From: Candidatus Aenigmatarchaeota archaeon
GTDB lineage: Archaea > Aenigmatarchaeota > Aenigmatarchaeia > JACPZZ01
Assembly: GCA_016202795.1 (NCBI GenBank)
Contig: JACQNY010000084.1
Location: 1 to 17,932, forward strand
Direction of reading: 5' to 3'
Length of the DNA stretch: 17,932 bases
Shown piece by piece: positions 1 through 6,860 of this stretch. Within the stretch, counting starts at the first letter, position 1, and every line of letters begins with the position of its first letter. A program made the translations under genes and the position numbers. Below the pieces are notes generated by a model that was given only the letters and a program-made list of their open reading frames with translations, was not told the origin of the DNA and made no database searches.

Positions 1-89
1 GGGCCCATAGCTCAGCCTGGCAGAGCACTCGTGTTTGTACGGTGAAACTCTTAATCGATTGGTCGCGAGTTCAAATCTCGCTGGGCCCA
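1..89 (+). tRNA. tRNA-Lys (CTT) with a 15-base non-canonical intron
   Basis: Acceptor arms 1-7 and 82-88 pair fully, with discriminator A89 and no encoded CCA. The T-arm is 65-81 and the D-stem is GCTC/GAGC. The anticodon loop is 48-54 with anticodon CTT at 50-52. The loop only becomes a proper tRNA if bases 32-46 are removed, which puts the intron at tRNA position 30/31, inside the anticodon stem. A strict BHB supports this: outer helix AGAG(22-25)/CTCT(48-51), central helix CACT(26-29)/GGTG(41-44), three-base bulges cut as CG|T and AA|A, and an intron hairpin GT(33-34)/AC(39-40). The mature tRNA would be 74 bases. One mismatch remains at position 27-43. Reading the TGT or GTA triplets at 34-39 as the anticodon gives no stem. 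Confidence 0.9.
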
Positions 90-110
90 TTTACTTCATT
101 GAGTGATAAA

Positions 111-1025
111 ATGATCTCCATCAACTACACTTTTCTTGGCGATGAAAACGTCTTTAAAGATTGGAGCAAGAAAGTAACTTCGTCGGACATAACGATCTAC
201 GACAAAAAGGAATCGGATGTTGTTAAAACGTGGACTCTGCCTACAGGATTCCCGGATAAAATACAATCTTTGTTCCAGGCCATCCAAATGGGCGAGTACG
301 TTATTCTTTACGTCACTAAATTGGACAAATTCACGGGCGAGCAAATAATCGCATTGGATGTTCTTGGCAAGGACAAAGGTCTGCTATGCCATTCTTATGA
401 TGTTGACCGTAACCAACTATTAACAATGATAAAAGGCACAATTGTTGAGAAGTACAAGCTTGTCGAAATTGAAAATTTAAAAACGGAAATGGACGCATTG
501 ACTGCGATATCCGAAGAAGGAAACGCAAAAGTTGTTATCGACCACGCATTTGAAGTGAAGGGCGTGGGCGTTGTTTTGCTTGGCAAAGTTTCGCGCGGAA
601 AAATAAAAGTTTATGACAACTTAAAACTTCTTCCATCAGGAAATGACGTTACGATAAAATCAATACAGATGCACGACGACGCTGTTAATGAGGCTGTGTC
701 GCCGGCGCGCGTGGGTTTGGCTGTTAAAGGGGTTAACGCTGACGACGCCCAGCGCGGGGATGTTCTTTGCAACTCTGATGAAAAAGTTTCACAGGACGTT
801 ACATTGGATTACAAACAGAACAAATATTTCAAAGAGGATGTCAAAGAAAACCAGACTTTCGTTGTTAATGTGGGCATGCAGATGAAGACCGCGAAAATTC
901 TTTCACTAAACCCGATGAAATTGCAGTTTATGAAGCCGGTTGTTTTTGAAATCGGCGAGACGGCTGTAATATTGAGGCCGGAATCGCAAGGTGTGCGGAT
1001 TGTCGGAAGCGGCAAATTGATTTGA
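111..1025 (+). CDS. SelB-like elongation factor homologue without GTPase motifs (aSelBL-type)
   Basis: A 304-residue protein. Residues about 138-225 look like domain II of EF-Tu/SelB (VVIDHAFEVKGVGVVLLGKV, then a hydrophobic beta-barrel pattern with VGLAVKGV and RGDVL). Residues about 230-304 look like domain III. Residues 1-125 occupy the place of the G domain, but no P-loop GHVDHGK, DxxG or NKxD motif is visible, so it is unlikely to bind or hydrolyse GTP in the usual way. A family of archaeal SelB-like proteins lacking GTPase residues (aSelBL) is known; its function is unresolved. The open frame extends back into the tRNA, so the ATG at 111, 22 bases after tRNA-Lys, is the sensible start. 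The assignment to aSelBL is inferred from domain order; other EF-Tu-domain proteins are possible. Confidence 0.75.
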   Translation: MISINYTFLGDENVFKDWSKKVTSSDITIYDKKESDVVKTWTLPTGFPDKIQSLFQAIQMGEYVILYVTKLDKFTGEQIIALDVLGKDKGLLCHSYDVDRNQLLTMIKGTIVEKYKLVEIENLKTEMDALTAISEEGNAKVVIDHAFEVKGVGVVLLGKVSRGKIKVYDNLKLLPSGNDVTIKSIQMHDDAVNEAVSPARVGLAVKGVNADDAQRGDVLCNSDEKVSQDVTLDYKQNKYFKEDVKENQTFVVNVGMQMKTAKILSLNPMKLQFMKPVVFEIGETAVILRPESQGVRIVGSGKLI

Positions 1026-1032
1026 CCATGTG

Positions 1033-1040
1033 TTTTATAT
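1033..1040 (+). promoter_or_regulatory. TATA-like box for the small gene at 1072
   Basis: TTTTATAT lies about 25 bases ahead of an expected transcription start near 1062, which leaves a leader of about 10 bases before the ATG at 1072. It argues against the longer reading that would start at GTG 1030. Confidence 0.45.
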
Positions 1041-1071
1041 CTTTATGCGCATAATTATTGAAGGATTTTTC

Positions 1072-1332
1072 ATGAACGACGGGCACGAAGAAAGACTCCA
1101 GAGGTTTAGAGTTTTGGATATCGAAACCATGCAATCTCATGTGTTTCCAGGTTACACGAATGGGAGCGGCAGGACTTTCGTAGATACTGGCAAGAGGGAA
1201 GAAAGGGTGTCGTATGTGAACCTGGGTGAACCTTTTGACGGCGTTGTTGTAACATACGTTTTTAGGAGCCAGCTTAAGCAGGATCCGGGATTGTATAATT
1301 TTAATAAAAGACTGGCAGGCGTTACTGTCTGA
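1072..1332 (+). CDS. Small protein of unknown function
   Basis: An 86-residue protein beginning MNDGHEERLQRF, charged at the N-terminus, with a beta-like stretch GVVVTYVF in the middle. No cysteine cluster, signal peptide or membrane segment is seen, and I do not recognise the family. The frame is open from GTG 1030 and also has an ATG at 1045, but the TATA-like box at 1033-1040 would lie inside those longer forms, so ATG 1072 is preferred. The gene follows the SelB-like gene closely and faces the 3' end of elp3 across 43 bases. Codon usage and the clean reading frame suggest a real gene, but homologues would be needed to confirm it. Confidence 0.5.
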   Translation: MNDGHEERLQRFRVLDIETMQSHVFPGYTNGSGRTFVDTGKREERVSYVNLGEPFDGVVVTYVFRSQLKQDPGLYNFNKRLAGVTV

Positions 1333-1375
1333 TTCAATATTTCTATTCTTAATTTCAAATAATCTCGATGGCGTT

Positions 1376-2791
1376 CTAAAGCTTCTTTACCATGTACGCG
1401 CCCTCGAGAACATAACCAAGTTTTCTGTAGTATTCGCGCGCGCCGACTCCAGATATCACCGCGATTTTATCCATCCCATTTTCTTTGGATATTTTTTCTG
1501 CTTCTTCTAGAAGTTTTTTCCCGAAACCGCGGTGCTGGAACTGGTCTGGCGCAAAACTATTACCTATGCCCGTTTCTTTGCCGAACACATGAATTTCCCT
1601 TACCAGTGATGTTGTTGCCGTTATTTCCGGGCGAAAAGGCCTTAACGGAAAACGTAATCGCAACAAGCCAAGCAAAATATCATTTTTCGTTTCTTCGAAG
1701 CTCAGGAAAATTTCATGCCCACCGGAAGCGCTGTAATCGGTTCGTGTTAATTTAATCGCGCTTTCATCAACATGCTTTTCCTGAAGAACGTTGTAGCCGA
1801 CTTCGCGACACCTTGTGCATACGCATTTTTCGCCTTTCAAAGCCATTTCCGCTTTCACCGCATCGCGCAGGTGCGAATATTTCGTGCCGCCTACTACGTA
1901 TTCCGCGGGAATGTCTCTCATAACGCGCGATATTCTTGCGTAGCGCGGAACCGACAATTTTATCTTGGCCAATAATTCAACAAGCTCGTCGCTTGTGTAC
2001 GCATAATGATTGCCTTTATTGTACCACTTCTCAAGCTCTGTGTTTTCCAAAACCAAACACGGATATATTTTCACGCCATCCGGGTGGAAGTCGGGATTTT
2101 CGAACAAAACTTTGAACATTTCCAGATCTTTTTTTAAATCGGATCCGGGCAAATTGCACATGTAATGGTAGTAGACTTTAAAACCGGAATCTTTTAACAA
2201 ACGTGTTGATTCAATTACATCTTTTACTGTGTGCCCGCGTTTTGTTAATTCGTAGTTTTCGTCGTCCGGAATCTGGACGCCCAATTCGACTCTGGTTGCA
2301 CCGAACTCCAACATTTGATTAATCTGGTATTCCAAGGCCCAGTCCGGGCGTGTTTCGATACACATCGCGACGCAGCGGTTATCCGCGGTTTCGTTGTAGT
2401 TTTTTGCGCCCTCCAGCGACGCAGAAATAAATCCGTTTAACCCGTCGTAACAGCCTTTGATGAAATCGTGGCGATACGCGACTGGCGTAGCCATGAAAGT
2501 TCCGCCCATTACAATGATCTCAACTTTGTCGGTTATGTGGCCCATTGACTTTAACGCCTTTATACGAGAATCGACTTGCTTTTGCGGATCGTAGGCGTCG
2601 CGCATGGCACGCATTACAACAGGAGATTTCGGCAAATAGCTTTTAGGCGTCGGTATTTCTTTGTCAACGCCTCCGGGACAATAAACGCATTTTCCTGGAC
2701 ATGGAAGCGGCTTTGTCATTACTGCGACTATGCTAACGCCTGATATTGTGCGGACTTTTTTCTTCACATTGGATTCGGATAATAAGGCCAT
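1376..2791 (-). CDS. elp3: Elp3: tRNA wobble-uridine carboxymethyltransferase (radical SAM + acetyltransferase)
   Basis: A 471-residue protein. Residues 31-38 hold the radical-SAM cluster motif CPGKCVYC (C31, C35, C38), followed by PGG and the Elp3-typical TPKSYLPKSPVVMRA. The C-terminal GNAT domain includes FQHRGFGKKLLEEAEKI from about residue 418 and ISGVGAREYYRKLGY near the end. In archaea Elp3 alone is thought to start cm5U formation at U34 of tRNA, using acetyl-CoA and SAM radical chemistry. The frame is open to TTG 2815, but ATG 2791 is preferred because a TATA-like box on the minus strand (2816-2823) lies about 28 bases upstream of it. The N-terminal region ahead of the Cys motif is short, about 30 residues. 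The gene is divergent from a Trm9-like methyltransferase, its likely partner. Confidence 0.95.
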   Translation of the reverse strand: MALLSESNVKKKVRTISGVSIVAVMTKPLPCPGKCVYCPGGVDKEIPTPKSYLPKSPVVMRAMRDAYDPQKQVDSRIKALKSMGHITDKVEIIVMGGTFMATPVAYRHDFIKGCYDGLNGFISASLEGAKNYNETADNRCVAMCIETRPDWALEYQINQMLEFGATRVELGVQIPDDENYELTKRGHTVKDVIESTRLLKDSGFKVYYHYMCNLPGSDLKKDLEMFKVLFENPDFHPDGVKIYPCLVLENTELEKWYNKGNHYAYTSDELVELLAKIKLSVPRYARISRVMRDIPAEYVVGGTKYSHLRDAVKAEMALKGEKCVCTRCREVGYNVLQEKHVDESAIKLTRTDYSASGGHEIFLSFEETKNDILLGLLRLRFPLRPFRPEITATTSLVREIHVFGKETGIGNSFAPDQFQHRGFGKKLLEEAEKISKENGMDKIAVISGVGAREYYRKLGYVLEGAYMVKKL

Positions 2792-2794
2792 GTG

Positions 2795-2823
2795 ATTAAT
2801 ACATTTCCTAACCAAGATAAAAG
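2795..2823. promoter_or_regulatory. Overlapping divergent TATA-like boxes between elp3 and the Trm9-like gene
   Basis: Only 35 bases separate the two start codons. ATTAATAC (2795-2802) is about 28 bases ahead of the plus-strand ATG 2827. GATAAAAG (2816-2823; CTTTTATC on the minus strand) is about 28 bases ahead of the minus-strand ATG 2791. Both messages would then be nearly leaderless, and the two initiation complexes would overlap. Confidence 0.5.
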
Positions 2824-2826
2824 TGT

Positions 2827-3489
2827 ATGCAGCCGCATGACAGCGATATAGAAAAGGTGTACGATTCGATAGCGGGAGGCTGGTATCATGTACGACAGGA
2901 CCCGTTTTTCATCTTCGATCCCGATCATTACGCATCGAAGTGGGCGAAAGGTAGGATATTGGACATAGGCTGCGGAAACGCCATGCATTCCATCATTTTT
3001 GCAAAGCGCGGTTTTGATTGCGTTGCCACGGACGTAAGCAAGCAAATGCTGTTCTGGGCGAAAAAGAACATGGAAAAAAACAAAGTTAATTTTCCGCTGG
3101 TCAAGGCGAATTGCCTGGATTTGCCGTTCCGAGAGAATACGTTTGATTACGTCCTGTCCGTTGCTGTTTTTCATCACCTCGACTCGGAAGAGAAGCGATT
3201 GAAAGCGTTCCGCGAGGTCTACAGGGTTTTGAAGCCCGACGGAATTGCGCTAATAACCGTTTGGAACAAAACTCAGCCGCGGTTTATCTTCGGAAAAAAA
3301 GATCGATACGTGACATGGAATCACAGAGGCGTGGTTTACCAGAGATATTATCACCTGTTTACTTATGGAGAAACGGAAAAGTTTGCTAAGCAAGCCGGTT
3401 TAACGATATTAAAACTCTTCCCCGAAGAGTCTTATAAATTTCCAGTCAAAATGTTTTCAAAGAACGTTTGCGCGCTGCTTAAGAAATAG
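2827..3489 (+). CDS. Trm9/ALKBH8-type SAM-dependent tRNA methyltransferase
   Basis: A 220-residue class I methyltransferase. Motif I is ILDIGCGNA (44-52), the SAM-ribose acid is D69 in ATDVSKQML, and there is an ANCLDLPF motif near 94-101. Then come FDYVLSVAVFHHL (106-118), YRVLKPDG and ITVWNK. The segment RYYHLF (173-178) and the following GETEKFAKQAG match the pattern of the Trm9/ALKBH8 family, which methylates cm5U34 to mcm5U34 in tRNA. Yeast Trm9 works with the small zinc protein Trm112; no Trm112-like gene is seen here. The start at ATG 2827 fits the TATA-like box 28 bases upstream. The divergent neighbour Elp3 would make the cm5U substrate, which strengthens the call. A generic small-molecule methyltransferase remains possible. 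Confidence 0.8.
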   Translation: MQPHDSDIEKVYDSIAGGWYHVRQDPFFIFDPDHYASKWAKGRILDIGCGNAMHSIIFAKRGFDCVATDVSKQMLFWAKKNMEKNKVNFPLVKANCLDLPFRENTFDYVLSVAVFHHLDSEEKRLKAFREVYRVLKPDGIALITVWNKTQPRFIFGKKDRYVTWNHRGVVYQRYYHLFTYGETEKFAKQAGLTILKLFPEESYKFPVKMFSKNVCALLKK

Positions 3490-3521
3490 ATTTAAAGAGA
3501 GGCATGAAAGTTATTCAAGAC

Positions 3522-3634
3522 GCCTTGGTGGCTCATCGGTAGAGCGTCCGACTCATAAATTCATTATGAGTGACGAGCCTTAACGGCTATGAAGTGATTT
3601 CGGAAGGTAGCGAGTTCAATTCTCGCCCAAGGCA
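3522..3634 (+). tRNA. tRNA-Met (CAT, elongator) with a 41-base intron
   Basis: Acceptor GCCTTGG/CCAAGGC (3522-3528/3627-3633) with discriminator A3634. The D-arm is GCTC/GAGC, the anticodon stem TCCGA/TCGGA (3547-3551/3600-3604), and the T-arm 3610-3626. Anticodon CAT is at 3554-3556. Forty-one extra bases sit after position 37 (about 3558-3598); moving the cut to 38/39 would give the more usual loop CTCATAA. The anticodon stem lacks the three G-C pairs of initiator tRNA, so it is an elongator Met (or, less likely, an Ile-CAT). The intron has hairpins AGCC/GGCT and TCAT(3561-3564)/ATGA(3589-3592). Its segment TTATGAG is the exact complement of the anticodon loop CTCATAA. The BHB central helix is imperfect. 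Confidence 0.92.
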
Positions 3635-3648
3635 ATCCAAATAATTTA

Positions 3649-3658
3649 GTTTAATAAA
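3649..3658 (+). promoter_or_regulatory. TATA-like box for the aminotransferase operon
   Basis: GTTTAATAAA lies about 26 bases ahead of the ATG at 3679, so the operon message is expected to be leaderless. It sits 15 bases after the tRNA-Met 3' end. Confidence 0.5.
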
Positions 3659-3678
3659 AACCAAACCCAAGTGTTCTT

Positions 3679-4803
3679 ATGCCAGAGTATGTTTTCAGGT
3701 ACGCTGCTCCTTATCTGGAAGTTGCGGGCAGCAAAGATAGCTATATTATTTCAAAAAATGGCCAAAAATACCTGGATTTTCTGATGGGCTGGTGCGTCGG
3801 GAACGCTGGCTGGAATAAAAAAACAATCACGGACTCGATAAGGAGGTTCAAAGGCCCGACTTATGTGAGCCCTACTTATAATTACGGTAGATGGGAAGAG
3901 CTTGGAAAGAAGCTGGTGTCTTTAACCGAACTAGATGCAACATGTTTCCGCGCGACGGGCGGGACGGAGGCTGTTGAGCTTGCGCTGAAAATTTCCAAGG
4001 CATACAACAGGAGAAAAAATTTTATTGCGTTCAAAAACGCTTATCACGGCCAATCGTTTGCGTGCATGGCTCTTGTAGGATTGCATGCAAACAAATTTGG
4101 TCCGTATCCAGATGATTATGTCAGGATAAACCTGGGTAAATGGGACAAGGTAACGGATACTGTAGTAAACGCAATACTGAGAAAAGGTGTCTGCGCATTC
4201 ATATCCGAGCCTATAATATGCAACCTCGGCGTAATTGTCCCACCTAAATCCTTTTTCGAATCTGTCCGAGAGGCGTGCGACGAAACAAATACTGTCATGA
4301 TCATTGACGAAGTCGCAACCGGCTTCGGGCGCACCGGAGAGTGGTTCGGTTTCCAGAATTACGGCATCAAACCCGACATTATAACAGTCGCCAAAGGCTT
4401 TAGTTCCGGCTACGCCCCGATAGGTGCGGCTGTTGCAGACGCGAAAATCTCCGAGTCCATGCGTTTCGGTTTCAGTAACTATTCGACTTTCGGATGGCAG
4501 CCGCTGGCTGTGGAAACCGCGATGGCCAACATAAATTACATGGAAAAAAACAAGCTCATTGACAAATCAAAAAGAAGCGGCGAATACCTGATGAATAGGC
4601 TTGCGGAATTTTGCGAGCCGCAAGGGAAAGGTTTATGCGTCGGTTTCAACGTTAAAAATGAAAACATCAAAAAAGATTGCAGGGACAATGGATTGCTCAT
4701 AGACGCGTTTGACGGGCGGTCCGTTTTGTTTCCTGCGCTGGATGTCAGCAAAAATGAAATTGACAAGGCCGTTGAAATAATAAAGAAAAACTCAAAACCA
4801 TGA
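3679..4803 (+). CDS. Class III PLP-dependent aminotransferase
   Basis: A 374-residue fold-type I enzyme. ATGGTEAVELALK (92-104) is the phosphate-binding turn and AYHGQS (121-126) holds the aromatic residue stacking on the cofactor. IIDEVATGFGRTG (208-220) gives the aspartate (D210) contacting the pyridine nitrogen, and K239 in VAKGFSSGYAPIG is the expected Schiff-base lysine. STFGWQPLA follows at 269-277. The family includes acetylornithine, GABA and other omega-aminotransferases and glutamate-1-semialdehyde aminomutase; the substrate cannot be fixed from sequence. At 374 residues it is short for the family, mostly in the C-terminal small domain. It is the first gene of a four-gene operon, and its stop codon overlaps the next ATG. 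Confidence 0.88.
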   Translation: MPEYVFRYAAPYLEVAGSKDSYIISKNGQKYLDFLMGWCVGNAGWNKKTITDSIRRFKGPTYVSPTYNYGRWEELGKKLVSLTELDATCFRATGGTEAVELALKISKAYNRRKNFIAFKNAYHGQSFACMALVGLHANKFGPYPDDYVRINLGKWDKVTDTVVNAILRKGVCAFISEPIICNLGVIVPPKSFFESVREACDETNTVMIIDEVATGFGRTGEWFGFQNYGIKPDIITVAKGFSSGYAPIGAAVADAKISESMRFGFSNYSTFGWQPLAVETAMANINYMEKNKLIDKSKRSGEYLMNRLAEFCEPQGKGLCVGFNVKNENIKKDCRDNGLLIDAFDGRSVLFPALDVSKNEIDKAVEIIKKNSKP

Positions 4804-5096
4804 CACGTGATTTTATGGGAGCAAGAAAAAAAATATCCGACCAGATAAATGATATCAAGACCAGAAACCGACGAGTAGAAGCGGACAAGGCTTGGGAAAC
4901 AAGCAGAACTAGGCGGTTTATGATATCCGTGGCAACATATCTAACAATAGGCATTTTCTTGTCCTACATAAAAGCCCCGGATCCTTTCGTAGTTGCGCTT
5001 GTGCCAACCGTGGGTTATCTTTTGTCGACGCTTACAATGACCGCAGTCAAGAAATTATGGCTCGGAAAAATTTATAACAGAAAATCCGGGCGGTAA
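4800..5096 (+). CDS. Small membrane protein with two transmembrane helices
   Basis: A 98-residue protein. The basic, soluble N-terminal 38 residues (GARKKISDQINDIKTRNRR) look helical. Two hydrophobic segments follow, about 41-58 (FMISVATYLTIGIFLSYI) and 62-84 (PFVVALVPTVGYLLSTLTMT), and a basic tail ends the protein. The ATG at 4800 overlaps the aminotransferase stop; ATG 4815 (MGARKK) is an alternative. The two-helix pattern with a short polar turn resembles small DUF2061-like membrane proteins, but I cannot assign a family. Its place inside a translationally coupled operon suggests a real gene with a supporting role. Confidence 0.65.
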   Translation: MTRDFMGARKKISDQINDIKTRNRRVEADKAWETSRTRRFMISVATYLTIGIFLSYIKAPDPFVVALVPTVGYLLSTLTMTAVKKLWLGKIYNRKSGR

Positions 5097-5097
5097 A

Positions 5098-5727
5098 ATG
5101 AACAAAGACCATATTATCCAAGAAATTGAAAAACGTGTCAAAGAACAATGCTCAAAAGACACTTCGGGGCATGATTTTTCACACACCAACCGCGTGCGAC
5201 GAAACGCGATTAAGATTGCGAAAATAGAGGGTGGCGATCTTTTTGTAATAGAATTAGCCGCTTTGCTTCATGACGTCGAGGACTGGAAAACGGGAAATTA
5301 CAAAACCGGCGTTGTTGCGAAATGGGTGGATGAAATCGGTGTGGATGATATTACGAAAGAGAAAGTAAATACTATAATTTCAAAAATCTCCTTTAAAGGT
5401 GTGAACCATGACGATAAAATGGATACTATAGAAGGGAAAGTTGTCCAGGACGCGGATCGTCTGGACGCCTTAGGCGCAATCGGCATAATCAGAAGCGTGC
5501 AGTACGGCGCGGCAAACCAAATTACTTATCACGACCCTTTGATAAAACCGGACCCCAATCCGCCGAAGGAAAAAATTAAAAAATCCACTTCAATAAACCA
5601 CTTTTATGAAAAACTTCTGCTGTTAAAGGACAGGATGAATACGGAAACCGCGAAAAAGATGGCGAAAAAAAGACACGAATTCATGGAGCTGTTTTTAAAA
5701 GAATTTTTCAAGGAGTGGGAAATTTGA
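5098..5727 (+). CDS. HD-domain phosphohydrolase (YedJ-like)
   Basis: A 209-residue protein with the HD superfamily metal site: H29 in SGHDFSHTNRV, H58-D59 in AALLHDVEDWK, and aspartates in VVQDADRLDALGAIGI (118-127). The spacing and the ADRLDALGAIGI block match the YedJ-type HD family, usually annotated as phosphohydrolases of unknown natural substrate. The start at ATG 5098 lies directly after the preceding stop. The stop overlaps the start of the UPF0200 gene, so translation is probably coupled. The enzyme is expected to be cytosolic and metal-dependent. With a second HD hydrolase at 8306 and a HIT-like protein at 17433, nucleotide clean-up is a plausible but unproven role. Confidence 0.85.
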   Translation: MNKDHIIQEIEKRVKEQCSKDTSGHDFSHTNRVRRNAIKIAKIEGGDLFVIELAALLHDVEDWKTGNYKTGVVAKWVDEIGVDDITKEKVNTIISKISFKGVNHDDKMDTIEGKVVQDADRLDALGAIGIIRSVQYGAANQITYHDPLIKPDPNPPKEKIKKSTSINHFYEKLLLLKDRMNTETAKKMAKKRHEFMELFLKEFFKEWEI

Positions 5728-6266
5728 AGATAATTTGTCTTGTTGGCATGCCCGGCGCGGGCAAAGGTTCTGTTGGCAGAATATTTGAACAGGAAAACAT
5801 ACCAATCGTGGTTATGAGTTCTATCGTGCGCGACGAAGTAAAAAAGCGCGGGCTGGAATTAAATATAAAAAACCTCGATAACGTGGCCGTTGATTTGCGC
5901 GAAAAATTCGGCAAGGACGTTGTTGCGAAGCGTGTGGCGGAAAAAGTTAAAGAAATAAAATCTTCCACAGTCTGCGTTGATGGCATCCGCAACATAGAAG
6001 AGATTGGCGTGCTAAAAAACGCTGGCGATGTGGTGATTGTTTTTGTAAGCGCTCCGGAAAAAATGCGTTTTGATCGTTTGTCCATACGAGCAGAACCCAG
6101 AGACCCGAAAAATTTCGAAGAATTTAAATGGCGCGAACAAAAGCAGGTTGATTTTGGCATGGGCAAGGTGATTGAAATCGCTGACTATAAAATTGTCAAC
6201 GAAGGTTCTTTGGAAGACCTTGAAATCAAAGTTAAAAAATTGTTAGCAGACATCGGTCATGTTTGA
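5715..6266 (+). CDS. UPF0200-type P-loop kinase-like protein
   Basis: A 183-residue P-loop NTPase of the adenylate-kinase/dephospho-CoA-kinase type. The Walker A motif is GMPGAGKGS (11-19), followed by a long helical region and VCVDGIRNIEE. The lid-like part includes RAEPRDPKNFEEFKWREQKQ, and ADYKIVNEG lies near the C-terminus. This is the pattern of the archaeal UPF0200 family, related to CoaE and cytidylate-kinase-like proteins; its substrate is not established. The start is either GTG 5715 or TTG 5724, both overlapping the HD gene stop. The 3' end overlaps the convergent nuclease-domain gene by 24 bases. Confidence 0.85.
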   Translation: MGNLKIICLVGMPGAGKGSVGRIFEQENIPIVVMSSIVRDEVKKRGLELNIKNLDNVAVDLREKFGKDVVAKRVAEKVKEIKSSTVCVDGIRNIEEIGVLKNAGDVVIVFVSAPEKMRFDRLSIRAEPRDPKNFEEFKWREQKQVDFGMGKVIEIADYKIVNEGSLEDLEIKVKKLLADIGHV

Positions 6267-6752
6267 AATAATGTCGCCGCTTATGGCAAACTTGTTGCCG
6301 TATCTCAAGGTTAACGCTGCCATGTCGCTCGGGCGCGAGTCGGCTTCGTGCAGCGTCGACCCGTCGGAGAAAAGCAGCTTTGCTGTGTACACGCCATTCT
6401 GAATCGCGTCTATTTTTGCGTAAACAAGCTTTGCGTTGTAAGAGTTTAGCACGTCAACGAAAAGGTCGTGCGTCAAAGGCCTGCTAAACGCCTCCTTTGT
6501 AAGCGCTTCGCGTATCGAGAAAGCCTGGTCGTTCGTAACGCCCATCTTTATGCCGCCGCAAGCCTTTGAAAAGTACAATGTCGGGTTTGGCTCGTATTTT
6601 AGGTCTATCTTGTCCATTTCGACTGTGTTGTCTGTGAATCCGGACAGCACTTTACCCGCAGCATAATTTTTCAAAACCGCGCCTGCTGCAATAATGAGAA
6701 TCAGAGCTATCAAGATAACCGGCGTGTTGGTTTTGCGTTTTCTATTAAACAT
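6243..6752 (-). CDS. Membrane-anchored bifunctional nuclease (BFN, DUF151) domain protein
   Basis: A 169-residue protein. A basic N-terminus and one transmembrane helix (about 10-27, TPVILIALILIIAAGAVL) are followed by a BFN domain. Its hallmarks are QAFSIREAL (76-84), RPLTHDLFVDVL (91-102), GVYTAKLLFSDG (120-131), DSRPSDMAALTLRY (138-151) and a final FAISGDI. Plant and bacterial members have been reported with DNase and RNase activity; the archaeal role is unknown. With a positively charged N-terminus before a single helix, the domain may face outward, as in a signal anchor. The frame is open to 6809, but ATG 6752 is preferred: a TATA-like box at 6778-6787 would start the message just ahead of it. 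The gene is convergent with the UPF0200 gene. Confidence 0.85.
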   Translation of the reverse strand: MFNRKRKTNTPVILIALILIIAAGAVLKNYAAGKVLSGFTDNTVEMDKIDLKYEPNPTLYFSKACGGIKMGVTNDQAFSIREALTKEAFSRPLTHDLFVDVLNSYNAKLVYAKIDAIQNGVYTAKLLFSDGSTLHEADSRPSDMAALTLRYGNKFAISGDIISNMTDVC

Positions 6753-6777
6753 AACAATAAAATAGGCCTTCAGAGAG

Positions 6778-6787
6778 ATATTAATAA
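6778..6787 (-). promoter_or_regulatory. TATA-like box for the nuclease-domain gene
   Basis: TTATTAATAT on the minus strand is centred about 30 bases ahead of ATG 6752, giving a message with almost no leader. It would lie inside the longer frame starting at 6809, and so supports the shorter start. Confidence 0.45.
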
Positions 6788-6819
6788 GCCTTTCTTCAAA
6801 AAGAAACAAATGGTAAGTT

Positions 6820-6851
6820 GAAACGGGTGCGTACTAAATGGCACCCGTTTC
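6820..6851. repeat. 32-bp palindrome, copy 1 (11-bp arms, 10-base centre)
   Basis: Arms GAAACGGGTGC (6820-6830) and GCACCCGTTTC (6841-6851) pair perfectly around GTACTAAATG, and the copy is followed by TA. It sits between the nuclease-domain promoter and tRNA-Thr, ending 9 bases before the tRNA. The centre lies about 26 bases ahead of the tRNA start, where a TATA box would be expected, and no other TATA-like sequence is obvious there. Confidence 0.7.
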
Positions 6852-6860
6852 TAGTTACAT

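Noticed and set aside
32..40. Reading tRNA-Lys as Thr (TGT) or Tyr (GTA)
   Set aside because: Neither gives a paired anticodon stem, whereas anticodon CTT with a BHB-supported intron does.
42..110. N-terminal extension of the SelB-like gene into tRNA-Lys
   Set aside because: The extra residues are encoded by tRNA sequence; ATG 111 gives a natural start.
2792..2815. Longer Elp3 start at TTG 2815
   Set aside because: It would place the start upstream of where a TATA-like box predicts transcription; ATG 2791 fits better.
2764..3177. 137-residue minus-strand ORF opposite the Trm9-like methyltransferase
   Set aside because: It lies antisense to a gene with clear family motifs and shows none of its own.
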